Assembly: GCF_900450995.1 (NCBI RefSeq)
Contig: NZ_UGHY01000002.1
Location: forward strand, 632,501-696,500
Origin: Haemophilus parainfluenzae
GTDB taxonomy: Bacteria; Pseudomonadota; Gammaproteobacteria; Enterobacterales; Pasteurellaceae
Direction of reading: 5' to 3'
Length of the DNA stretch: 64,000 nt
The notes under the pieces are model-generated. The model had not been told where the DNA came from. It did not search any database and saw only the letters and a list, made by a program, of their open reading frames with translations. The translations under genes were made by a program, and so were the position numbers. Numbering within the stretch: position 1 is the stretch's first letter; each line of letters opens with the position of its first letter. Below, piece by piece: positions 9,554-17,727 of the stretch.

Positions 9554-10333
9554 ATGAAAAAACAACTCAAAAGTTTTGCTTTTGCTGTATTAGCAGGGGC
9601 GGTTATCACGTCTTGTGCGGATTCTGCCTCAATCAATCAAGAAGCAGAAAGCAGCTATACACAAGAAATGGGGAAAATTCGCTCACAAGGTGCGATTGAT
9701 ACCACATCAAATACCGCAAGACGTATTCATCATGTCTTTAACAAAATGGTGCCTTATGCTAACCAAGAGAATGAGACAGGCTTGGAGTTTAACTGGCAAA
9801 TTAATGTTATTAAATCTAAAGAACTCAATGCTTGGGCTATGCCTGGCGGGAAAATGGCTTTATATACAGGTTTAGTGGATACCTTACAACTAAGCGATAA
9901 TGAAATCGCCGTTGTAATGGGCCATGAAATGGCACATGCTCTAAAAGAACACGGTAAAGCCAAAGCTAACTTCGGCACAATAAGTGCTATCGCTGGTGCT
10001 GTGGGTGGAACAGCATTATCTGCCGTAGTAGGTGCGGATATGACTGATTTAGTTGCACTGACCAAAGACTTTGCTTTAGATAAACCGTACTCTCGTAGCG
10101 CAGAAACTGAAGCGGATGAAGTTGGATTAATGCTAATGGCTCGCTCAGGTTACAATCCACAAGTTGCGCCTGGTTTATGGCAAAAAATGGCTAAAGCCTC
10201 TGGTGGTTCTCAAGGCGTTCTTGACGTATTAGCTTCTACTCACCCGAGTGATGAATCTCGCCAAGAAAACTTACAACGCTTATTACCAGAAGCGATGGAA
10301 CTTTACAAAGCTGCTAAAAATAAAAATGGCTAA
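9554..10333 (+). CDS. loiP: M48-family lipoprotein metalloprotease (LoiP/YggG-like)
   Basis: The 259-residue protein begins with a lipoprotein signal ending VITSC (lipidated Cys21). It has the zinc-binding HEMAH motif at residues 124-128, followed by the third-ligand region SAETEADEVGL. LNAWAMPGGKMALYTG is the usual M48 substrate-cleft stretch. Such enzymes act at the periplasmic face of the outer membrane in envelope quality control. E. coli LoiP, YcaL and BepA are all related; the length and the absence of TPR repeats exclude BepA. The gene is monocistronic with a strong terminator. Confidence 0.8.
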   Translation: MKKQLKSFAFAVLAGAVITSCADSASINQEAESSYTQEMGKIRSQGAIDTTSNTARRIHHVFNKMVPYANQENETGLEFNWQINVIKSKELNAWAMPGGKMALYTGLVDTLQLSDNEIAVVMGHEMAHALKEHGKAKANFGTISAIAGAVGGTALSAVVGADMTDLVALTKDFALDKPYSRSAETEADEVGLMLMARSGYNPQVAPGLWQKMAKASGGSQGVLDVLASTHPSDESRQENLQRLLPEAMELYKAAKNKNG

Positions 10334-10370
10334 ATAAAACGGTTTAAAATTGACTGCACTTTCATAAATA

Positions 10371-10397
10371 AAAAGCGAACATCATGTTCGCTTTTTT
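10371..10397 (+). terminator. Terminator of loiP
   Basis: AAAAGCGAACAT / ATGTTCGCTTTTTT hairpin with a T-run, about 40 nt after the loiP stop. Confidence 0.85.
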
Positions 10398-10410
10398 AAT
10401 ATCTAAAAGA

Positions 10411-10441
10411 AAACCGCACTTAAAAAATCAAAGTGCGGTTT
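10411..10441. terminator. Inverted USS pair acting as acrB terminator
   Basis: AAACCGCACTT and AAGTGCGGTTT are two uptake sequences in inverted orientation around a 9-nt loop, flanked by A/T runs. The position just after the acrB stop (10461) fits a terminator for acrRAB. Confidence 0.8.
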
Positions 10442-10460
10442 GTTTTTCTCGTATTTTCAA

Positions 10461-13400
10461 TTAATGTTGTTCGTTAATGTGACCTTCGATTGGTTTTACA
10501 TTTTTATCAAACACTGGTAACGGTTTGTGTTCGCTTGCAATATATGAATAAATCACTGGCAACACGAATAAGGTAAACAATGTACCGATTGCCAAACCTG
10601 CCACGATAACAATACCAATACTGAAACGAGATACCGCACCCGCACCTGTTGCATAAAGCAACGGTACAAGACCTGCAATCATCGCAGCGGTTGTCATCAG
10701 AATTGGACGTAAACGTACTTTAGCCGCTTCGGTAATCGCTTCAATACGGGTTTTACCATGATTTAACTGCTCTTCTTTCGCTACTTCACACATCAAAATA
10801 CCGTGTTTTGTGATAAGTCCGACTAAGGTAATCAAACCAACCTGTGAGTAGATATTTAGCGTTGTACCTGCAATACCCAAAAATCCGAAGACATTTAAGG
10901 CTAACAATGCACCACTCACCGCTAACGGAACAGAAATCATAATCACGATTGGATCGCGAATTGATTCAAACTGAATTGCTAACACTAAGAAAATAATCAC
11001 TACCGCAAGTAAGAACGTTACAGCAAGTGCATTACCTTCTTGTACTAACTGACGTGCTTCACCTTTAAAGTCATAGTTATAACCTTGTGGTAAGGTATCT
11101 TTCGCATTGTCTTGCAACCATTGGATTGCATCACCAATTGAAGTACCTGGCATTGGTACTGCACTGATTACCGCGGAATTCAATTGGCTAAAACGCGATA
11201 ATGAACTTGGTTGTGGTTCTAATGTGGCTGTCACTAAACTGCTTAATGGTACAGAGGTACCATTTTCCGCAGTGACGTAATACTTATTAAAACTTTCTGG
11301 TGATAAACGATTGTCACGTTTTACCTGGGAAATAATTTTATAAGCACGGCCATCAATATCCACTCGTTCAATAGTTGCAGCAGATAAGAAGCTACCTAAC
11401 GTACGGCTGATTTGTTGCATTGTAATACCGTAAGTCCCTGCTTTTTCACGGTCGATCTTAATACGCATTTGAGCGGTATCAAATTTAAGATCGAGGTTGG
11501 TATAAACGAACTTACTGGATTTCTGCATATCCTCTAAGAATTTACCTGCCACATTCGCTAAATCGCCATAGTCTTGTGATGTGCTGATCACAAAGCCAAT
11601 TGGAGGACCTTGCTCACCCGTTTCAATTTCAGGGAACGCAAAGCCTTGTACAGATACTTCAGGAATGGATTTCGCTTTTGCATTCAATTCATTCATGATA
11701 GCTGTTTGGCTTTTTGAGCGTTCTGTCCAATCTTTTAAAGTCACAACGTTTAAAGATTGGTTAGAACTTGGTGCGCCTGAAATTGTCATCGCAAACTGCA
11801 CTTCTGGCGTATTCGTTAAGATCTCTTGATAAGGTGCCATCGCATTTTGCACATAATCTACGTTCACATTCGAAGGTGCAGAACCGATTGCCAAAAATGC
11901 GCCCTTGTCTTCCGTTGGTGTTAATTCACTCGAAAGTGATTTAAACAATACCGGTAAGGTTGCAAAGATAATTGCCGCAAACATCAACATACATTTACGA
12001 TTTGCCATCACCAAACCAAGTACATAGGCATAAGCCGCATTCACTTTACTAAGGGTATGCTCTACTCGTTGCTCTAATTTACTTGGTGCCTCGTTGGATT
12101 TCAGCAATTTACTGGTCATCATTGGTGAAAGCGTTAATGCTACGATACCCGAAATAAATACCGCCCCCGCAAGGGTTAAAGCAAACTCTTTAAACAACGT
12201 ACCCGTAATACCGCCCATTAACGCCATTGGAGAATATACCGCAATCAAGGCAATGGTCATGGAAATAACTGGGACAGCAATTTCACGCGTACCAATAATC
12301 GCCGCACGGAATGGCGTTTCACCTAACTTAATATGGCGGTCCACGTTTTCCAATACCACAATCGCATCATCCACCACCAAACCGATAGCCAGAATCAATG
12401 CCAGCAAAGTCATCAAGTTAATGGAGAAATCAAATGATTGAAGCAACATAATTACCCCAATCAATGAAATCGGAATGGTGATAACCGGGATTAAAATCGC
12501 ACGGAATGAACCAATAAACATGGTAATCACCACCAATACGATCACCGTTGCTTCAACAATCGTTTTGATTACTTCATTAATTGAGTTATTAATCGCAATT
12601 GTACGGTCATATAAGATGTCAGATTCAATAGCATCCGGCAGATTATTTTTAATACTGTCATATAGCGGACGCACTTTCGCAGCTACTGTTAATGGGTTTG
12701 CTGACGAGGTTGGGTTAATCGCTAATACAACAGAATCTGCGCCATTCGCTACCGCACGTGAGCTATCGCTTGATTTATTTAATTCAATATCAGCGATATC
12801 GCGTAAACGTACTAACTTATCACCACTAGACTCTACAATTAAATTACCTAATTCTTCAACCGATTTTGTCGTAGTTTCTACTTTGTTTTTATAGGTCACA
12901 AAATAGCCATTATCATTACCTGCCGCTGTTTGAACGTTATTTGCCGATAATGCTGACATCACCTGTGTCGCCGAAAGGTTTTGAGCCGCCATTTTTTCTG
13001 GGTCTAACCAAACACGAAGTGCATACTCTGATGCACCAAAAATATCAACACTTGCCACACCTTCTACGGTAAAGAACTGTGGTTTCACCACTCGTTCAAT
13101 GTAGTCAGTTACTTGGCTTGCATCAAGTTTGTTAGAACGGAAACTAATATACATAATCCCCGAACCACCCGTTGATGAAGAAATCGTAGGATCTTCAATA
13201 CCACTTGGTAATTCAGAACGAACTGAGTTAACTTTAGCTAACACATCTGCCAATGCCGCATTCGGATCCGTATTTAATTTCATTTTTACGGTGACAATCG
13301 ATGCACTCGGGCTAGAGCTTGAAGACATATAGTCCACATTATCCGCTTGCGCTACCGCCTCTTCAATTTTGGAAGTAACAAACGCTTGAATTAAGTTTGC

Positions 13401-13565
13401 ATCCGCCCCTGGGTAAACCGTGCTCACCGTAATCACCGTCGTGGTCATTTTCGGATATTCACGCACAGCCAATTTCGAGATCGCTTGTAATCCTAAAATA
13501 ATGATTAACAAGCTAATCGAAACCGCCAAAACAGGACGACGAATAAATATATCGGTAAATCTCAT
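10461..13565 (-). CDS. acrB: RND-family multidrug efflux pump, inner-membrane transporter
   Basis: The 1034-residue protein has the RND layout: an N-terminal membrane helix (FIRRPVLAVSISLLIIILG), a large periplasmic loop, a central membrane block, a second large loop and a C-terminal block. The proton-relay pair Asp-Asp is in AIGLVVDDAIVVLEN, and the partner lysine is in LITKHGIL. It pumps hydrophobic compounds out through a tripartite complex with AcrA and an outer-membrane channel. It follows acrA by 13 nt. The sequence is closer to the H. influenzae AcrB type than to E. coli AcrB, so substrates should not be assumed identical. Confidence 0.92.
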   Translation of the reverse strand: MRFTDIFIRRPVLAVSISLLIIILGLQAISKLAVREYPKMTTTVITVSTVYPGADANLIQAFVTSKIEEAVAQADNVDYMSSSSSPSASIVTVKMKLNTDPNAALADVLAKVNSVRSELPSGIEDPTISSSTGGSGIMYISFRSNKLDASQVTDYIERVVKPQFFTVEGVASVDIFGASEYALRVWLDPEKMAAQNLSATQVMSALSANNVQTAAGNDNGYFVTYKNKVETTTKSVEELGNLIVESSGDKLVRLRDIADIELNKSSDSSRAVANGADSVVLAINPTSSANPLTVAAKVRPLYDSIKNNLPDAIESDILYDRTIAINNSINEVIKTIVEATVIVLVVITMFIGSFRAILIPVITIPISLIGVIMLLQSFDFSINLMTLLALILAIGLVVDDAIVVLENVDRHIKLGETPFRAAIIGTREIAVPVISMTIALIAVYSPMALMGGITGTLFKEFALTLAGAVFISGIVALTLSPMMTSKLLKSNEAPSKLEQRVEHTLSKVNAAYAYVLGLVMANRKCMLMFAAIIFATLPVLFKSLSSELTPTEDKGAFLAIGSAPSNVNVDYVQNAMAPYQEILTNTPEVQFAMTISGAPSSNQSLNVVTLKDWTERSKSQTAIMNELNAKAKSIPEVSVQGFAFPEIETGEQGPPIGFVISTSQDYGDLANVAGKFLEDMQKSSKFVYTNLDLKFDTAQMRIKIDREKAGTYGITMQQISRTLGSFLSAATIERVDIDGRAYKIISQVKRDNRLSPESFNKYYVTAENGTSVPLSSLVTATLEPQPSSLSRFSQLNSAVISAVPMPGTSIGDAIQWLQDNAKDTLPQGYNYDFKGEARQLVQEGNALAVTFLLAVVIIFLVLAIQFESIRDPIVIMISVPLAVSGALLALNVFGFLGIAGTTLNIYSQVGLITLVGLITKHGILMCEVAKEEQLNHGKTRIEAITEAAKVRLRPILMTTAAMIAGLVPLLYATGAGAVSRFSIGIVIVAGLAIGTLFTLFVLPVIYSYIASEHKPLPVFDKNVKPIEGHINEQH

Positions 13566-13578
13566 TCGCTTTTCCTAA

Positions 13579-14775
13579 TTAAAGATTCGTTTTATTCGCA
13601 GGTTGTTCAGTACCCACGCCCGCTTTATCTGCAACAGAGACTAATGAACCGTTACTTAAGTTTTGCTGGCCACCCGTCACAATTTTATCGCCAACTTTAA
13701 CTTCATCACCTTTTAATTGTGCATAAATACCTTGACGATCTTTCGTAAATACAGTGATTGATTTTGCACGGTACATATTTGCTGCTTTTTCTGCGCCGCC
13801 TAATTTCTCAATATCTTCATCGGAAAGTGAGGTCAAAATATAAAGCGATTCGCCATACATGTTGTAGCTCACTGCCACTTGTGGCACAACGATTTGATTA
13901 TGCTCAGTTGGTAAAGCGACATGTAAGCGGGTAAACATACCGGATAATAATTTTGCCCCATCTTCTGGCTCAAATGTTGCTTGAACATCCACTAAACCCG
14001 TTGAAGAATTAATTGCCGGCTCAATTGCAGTAACCTTCGCGGCAAAGGTTTCACCTTTACGTGCGTCTGCCGTAGCCGTTACTTTTTGACCAATATGCAA
14101 TTTATCTAATAGGTTTTGAGCGATCGCAAAATCCACTTTCATAGAAGAACGATCTTCCACTCTCACAATTTCAGTACCGTTTGAAACGTACTGACCGACA
14201 TTCACTTTCACGATACCCGCTTTACCATCAAATGGCGCGACGATTTGGCGACGTTCAATTGTTGCTTTTAATGACTCAATATTTGCCGCTTGTGCTTCAT
14301 AAGCTGATTTTGCATTATCTAATTCTTGACGAGAAACAGCCCCGCTGCCCGCAAGGTTTGCATAACGTTGATAAGTTTGACGTAATGACACCACCTGAGC
14401 TTGTGCGGCTTGTAAGCTTGCACGCTCAACTGAGCTATCTAACTCAACTAACAAATCCCCTTTTTTCACGCTCTGACCATTTTGCACGAGCACTTTAGAC
14501 ACCGTTCCTGCACTTTGAGCACTTAACATCGCCCCTTGATTCGGACGAACAAGACCTGTCGTTTCAATGATTGGCGTCCATTCTGAAGCCTTAACTGTCA
14601 TTGCAGTCACAGGAGAAGCTGTTTCTGGTTTATTTGCTAAGAAATCAGCAATGCCTTTTGCTTTCATATGATTAAGAAAAATCATTGCAGCAAAAATTAA
14701 CACAAATACGCCTAACGCTAATTTCAAAAAGAAAACGTGTGAACGCTTCGGTCTATTAGTTTGAGCTATACTCAT
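13579..14775 (-). CDS. acrA: RND efflux periplasmic adaptor (membrane fusion protein)
   Basis: The 398-residue protein has one N-terminal membrane anchor (about residues 15-35) and no lipobox. Lipoyl-like half-motifs (GTVSKVLVQNGQSVKKGDLLVELD and VAPFDGKAGIVKVNVGQYV) surround a coiled-coil hairpin, with a beta-barrel after them. It bridges AcrB and an outer-membrane channel. The order acrR-acrA-acrB with short gaps (30 and 13 nt) indicates one operon. The outer-membrane partner (TolC type) is not in the window. Confidence 0.92.
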   Translation of the reverse strand: MSIAQTNRPKRSHVFFLKLALGVFVLIFAAMIFLNHMKAKGIADFLANKPETASPVTAMTVKASEWTPIIETTGLVRPNQGAMLSAQSAGTVSKVLVQNGQSVKKGDLLVELDSSVERASLQAAQAQVVSLRQTYQRYANLAGSGAVSRQELDNAKSAYEAQAANIESLKATIERRQIVAPFDGKAGIVKVNVGQYVSNGTEIVRVEDRSSMKVDFAIAQNLLDKLHIGQKVTATADARKGETFAAKVTAIEPAINSSTGLVDVQATFEPEDGAKLLSGMFTRLHVALPTEHNQIVVPQVAVSYNMYGESLYILTSLSDEDIEKLGGAEKAANMYRAKSITVFTKDRQGIYAQLKGDEVKVGDKIVTGGQQNLSNGSLVSVADKAGVGTEQPANKTNL

Positions 14776-14805
14776 TTGGAAAACTCCATTAAGACAATAA
14801 AATTA

Positions 14806-15384
14806 CTACTTCTGAATTGCACGCCAAGAGCGTTCAATGACAGATTCTAACATCGCATCGGTTACTGCTGTACCGAGAAATTTAATATCTGAGGCTAAAA
14901 CCATTGCCGTTTTAAGACTCAGCAAAAATAACATGTGAGGATCTAAATCAGCTAACACATTTGCTGCTTGTCCCTTGAGACAAAACTGATCCCAACACGA
15001 ATGTTCCATTTCTTTACAGGTTTCAATAAACCTTGGTAAAGATCGATATTGGTTCATGTTTAACAGAATCGTTGGATTTTCTTGAAGAAAATGCCAAATA
15101 TTCCACCACATTTTTCTGTATTGTTCGAAAAAAAGTTGGCTTTCATCAAAACCTTCTTCAATCGCCACAACAAACTTATTGAACACTCGACGAGCAAATT
15201 GTGCTAATAACTCGTCTTTACTCTTAAAATAAAGATAAATCGTACCCGCTGCGATGCCTGCTTCCTTGGCTAACTTATGCATAGAAAGATGATGTAATCC
15301 TTCTTTTGCCATAAGACGATCTGTTGCATCAAAGATCTGCTCACTGACATCAAGCTTCGTTTTAGAGGCTTTTACTTGTCGCAT
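14806..15384 (-). CDS. acrR: TetR-family repressor of the acr operon
   Basis: The 192-residue protein has a TetR DNA-binding domain at about residues 13-58 (IFDATDRLMAKEG, AKEAGIAAGTIYLYFKSKDELL). A divergent ligand-binding half follows. It is the first gene of acrRAB. A perfect 14-bp palindrome lies about 65 nt upstream, suggesting that it represses its own operon until a pump substrate binds. Unlike the E. coli arrangement, acrR is co-transcribed with acrAB rather than divergent. Confidence 0.9.
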   Translation of the reverse strand: MRQVKASKTKLDVSEQIFDATDRLMAKEGLHHLSMHKLAKEAGIAAGTIYLYFKSKDELLAQFARRVFNKFVVAIEEGFDESQLFFEQYRKMWWNIWHFLQENPTILLNMNQYRSLPRFIETCKEMEHSCWDQFCLKGQAANVLADLDPHMLFLLSLKTAMVLASDIKFLGTAVTDAMLESVIERSWRAIQK

Positions 15385-15449
15385 AATAAAAAATTAAATT
15401 CTTAGGGTTATATATGAGAAAGGTCATTTAAGATGAACATCAAAAAATG

Positions 15450-15463
15450 AATGAACGTTCATT
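15450..15463 (-). promoter_or_regulatory. Palindromic operator for AcrR
   Basis: AATGAACGTTCATT is a perfect 14-bp palindrome in the acrR upstream region. TGAACG/CGTTCA half-sites of this kind are common for TetR-family repressors. Binding by AcrR is inferred. Confidence 0.6.
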
Positions 15464-15575
15464 TTATTGATTTTTCGTTTTTTGGCAAGTGAAAATATAA
15501 AAAAAGTGCGGTTATTTTGATCTGCACCCCAAAAGTTGGACTCAACAAACCAACAATTGAGGTGCAGATTTTTTT

Positions 15576-15929
15576 ATGGGTAAACACTACACAATCGAAT
15601 TTAAATTACAGGTTATTCAACCTATTTTGAATGAGAAAATGAGTATTAGAGAAGCCGCGCGTTTTTACAATATTCCCTCCAACACCCTAGTCGGGACATG
15701 GTTGAAACGGTTTGAAAAAAGTGGCATAAAAGGACTGATTCCCCGTAAACCATCAGGACGACCGCCAATGAAACCCAAATATGCCAGAATGCCACCGCCA
15801 CCCAAAACTGAAGAAGACCGTTTACGCCTGAGAATTTTACAGCTTGAAGCGGAGGTGGCCTACCTAAAGGAGTTGAGAAGGCTCAGACTTCAGGACGAAG
15901 CCGAGCAACGGAAATTATCCAAAGGTTAA
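15576..15929 (+). CDS. IS150-like transposase OrfA, copy 1
   Basis: The 117-residue protein has an N-terminal helix-turn-helix (YTIEFKLQVIQPIL...SIREAARFYNIPSNTLVGTWLKRFE) that binds the IS ends. A leucine-zipper-like coiled coil follows (LRLRILQLEAEVAYLKELRRL). It begins within the left end, 58 nt from the IS border. It ends in a TAA at 15927-15929 while the orfB frame is already open from 15848, so a -1 ribosomal shift in the overlap would yield the OrfAB transposase. Relative to copies 2 and 3 it has Thr6, Ile14 and Glu20. Confidence 0.9.
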   Translation: MGKHYTIEFKLQVIQPILNEKMSIREAARFYNIPSNTLVGTWLKRFEKSGIKGLIPRKPSGRPPMKPKYARMPPPPKTEEDRLRLRILQLEAEVAYLKELRRLRLQDEAEQRKLSKG

Positions 15930-16024
15930 GAACATGCTATCCGTTAAAATGGCTTTTAGGCTTTGCACAGTTAGCGCGTAGTACGTTTTTTGCGAAACTT
16001 CAGATTAAACCGGATAAGGATGAG

Positions 16025-16735
16025 TTGTTGAAAAAGGCCATTAAACGCATCAAAGCCAATCATCCTGATTATGGCTACCGACGTGTTCATGCCTGTTTAC
16101 CAGACGTAAATCATAAAAAAGTCCAACGCTTAATGCAGACACTTGGGCTTCAAGTGCAGTCAAGAAAAAGCAAGAAATTTACCACCTATCGAGGCACGAT
16201 AGGGGTGATTGCACCGAATCATCTTGAACGCGATTTTAGTGCAACGGCCCCGAAACAAAAATGGGTGACCGATATCACAGAGTTTAAGGCGAAAGATGGG
16301 AGTAAAGTCTATTTATCTCCAATTTTAGACTTATTTAACAATGAGATAGTCTCATATAATCTCAGCTATTCCCCAAACTGGGCGCAAGTAGAGGACATGT
16401 TAATGCAAGCCGTCAAAGGATTAAATAAAGCTTGTGGTGTCATTTTGCATTCAGACCAAGGCTGGCAATATCAAATGGTAGCTTATCGTCGAATCTTGGC
16501 TGAACATGGCATCATTCAAAGTATGTCGAGAAAAGGGAATTGCTTAGATAACGCCGCAATGGAAAGTTTCTTTGGACGATTAAAAACAGAATGTTTTTAT
16601 GGTCGGGAATTTAAAACAAAAGAAGAGATAGTTGATGCTGTCAGAGATTATTTGGATTACTATAATCACCGACGGATTCAACTAAAATTAAAAGGACTGA
16701 GTCCGATACAATATCGAAAACAATCCTTTAAATAG
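16025..16735 (+). CDS. IS150-like transposase OrfB (DDE integrase domain), copy 1
   Basis: A 236-residue rve-type integrase domain. The DDE triad is visible: Asp in WVTDITEF, Asp in ILHSDQGWQYQ and Glu in ESFFGRLKTE. The first usable codon in this frame is a TTG at 16025, but the frame is open from 15848 and encodes the typical IS150-group segment PLKWLLGFAQLARSTFF before it. Production as an OrfAB fusion by -1 frameshifting is therefore more likely than separate initiation. The copy appears intact. Confidence 0.9.
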   Translation: MLKKAIKRIKANHPDYGYRRVHACLPDVNHKKVQRLMQTLGLQVQSRKSKKFTTYRGTIGVIAPNHLERDFSATAPKQKWVTDITEFKAKDGSKVYLSPILDLFNNEIVSYNLSYSPNWAQVEDMLMQAVKGLNKACGVILHSDQGWQYQMVAYRRILAEHGIIQSMSRKGNCLDNAAMESFFGRLKTECFYGREFKTKEEIVDAVRDYLDYYNHRRIQLKLKGLSPIQYRKQSFK

Positions 16736-16788
16736 CAGTCTAACTTTTTGGGGTCAGATCATTTTTAACCGCACTTTTAAATTCTGAA

Positions 16789-17634
16789 TTACATTCCAAT
16801 CACTACGCAACTCGCCACTGATTTTGCTTTATCTTGTGCTGCTGTTGCTGCATCTCGACTACCAAATGGTCCCACTCGTACGCGGTTCCATTCTTCACTT
16901 GTCGCAATTTGCGCATTCACGCCTGCCATCGCAAGGCGACCTTGTAAACTTTCTGCTTGGGCGCGATTTTTAAATGCACCACATTGTAAACCAAATTTTT
17001 TACCGCCAGACTGCACTTGTTGTTCAGCGGGTTTTGGATCTGTTTTTTTCGGTTGCTCAGTTTTCGCAGGTTCCGTTTTAGCTGGTTCCGCCTTCACTAC
17101 TTCTACTTTTTTCGGAGGTTCAGGCTTTTTAACTGGCTCAGGCTTTTTCGCCTCTGGTTTTTCTGTTTGCTGAGCTTGAGCTGTTTGTTGTGCAGATTGA
17201 GCTGCGGCTTTTTCCGCATTCGCCGCTTCTTGCTCTTTACGTTGAGCTTCTAATTTTTTCGCTTCCTCTGCTGCCTTTTGCTCTTTTTCCATTTGAATCA
17301 GCACTTGACGCTGCTCTTCCGTCAAACGCATATTTTTTTCAACAGAAGAAGGATTATTATCCACCGGCACAGTACGGGTTTCTAATTCTTTAATATAGTG
17401 CCATACTTCTTCTGGACGATTCGGCAACACGCTTTTCGGTTGCTGTTTTTCTGGTTGAACCGTTGTTGTCACTACAGGTTCAGGCGTTTTACTTTTTAAG
17501 AAGTAAAGCCCTAAACCAAAACCTAATACCGCCACCAACGCAAGAGCAATTAAGGTATTGCGATTAAAACTTTTCTTTGCTTTCTTTTTATTATTTTTTG
17601 AGCCGCTTCGACCGGCAAAATCTCGATGAGCCAC
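16789..17634 (-). CDS. ftsN: Cell division protein FtsN
   Basis: The 281-residue protein has a short basic cytoplasmic tail starting MAHRDFAGRSG and one membrane segment (about residues 30-48). A long Lys/Pro/Glu/Ala-rich periplasmic linker follows, then a C-terminal SPOR domain (about 205-281, KKFGLQCGAFKNRAQAESL and RVRVGPFGSRDAA) that binds denuded septal peptidoglycan. FtsN triggers septal synthesis. The ftsN-priA adjacency matches enterobacteria, here without cytR between. IS copy 1 sits immediately downstream. Confidence 0.93.
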   Translation of the reverse strand: MAHRDFAGRSGSKNNKKKAKKSFNRNTLIALALVAVLGFGLGLYFLKSKTPEPVVTTTVQPEKQQPKSVLPNRPEEVWHYIKELETRTVPVDNNPSSVEKNMRLTEEQRQVLIQMEKEQKAAEEAKKLEAQRKEQEAANAEKAAAQSAQQTAQAQQTEKPEAKKPEPVKKPEPPKKVEVVKAEPAKTEPAKTEQPKKTDPKPAEQQVQSGGKKFGLQCGAFKNRAQAESLQGRLAMAGVNAQIATSEEWNRVRVGPFGSRDAATAAQDKAKSVASCVVIGM

Positions 17635-17727
17635 GATAAAATCCTAAAATATTCGATAAATTAAACTTAGAGTATAAAAAACGCTTAATTCTACTGAAAA
17701 ACAGTGCATTTTTCTAGGGAATTTTTG

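Larger units (their letters stand above)
15518..16761 (+). mobile_element. IS3-family (IS150-like) insertion sequence, copy 1
   Basis: About 1244 bp, bounded by imperfect inverted repeats of about 25 bp (left TGATCTGCACCCCAAAAGTT; right end, reversed, TGATCTGACCCCAAAAAGTT). It contains orfA and orfB in a -1 relation. A TTT direct repeat (15515-15517 and 16762-16764) is consistent with the 3-bp duplication of this family. The flanks AAAAGTGCGGTTA and TAACCGCACTTTT show that it split a hairpin of paired uptake sequences, probably the ftsN terminator. It differs from copies 2 and 3 at several residues. Confidence 0.92.

Noticed and set aside
12094..12894. Long open frames antisense to acrB.
   Set aside because: They are shadows of the real reading frame with no ribosome sites or recognisable protein features.
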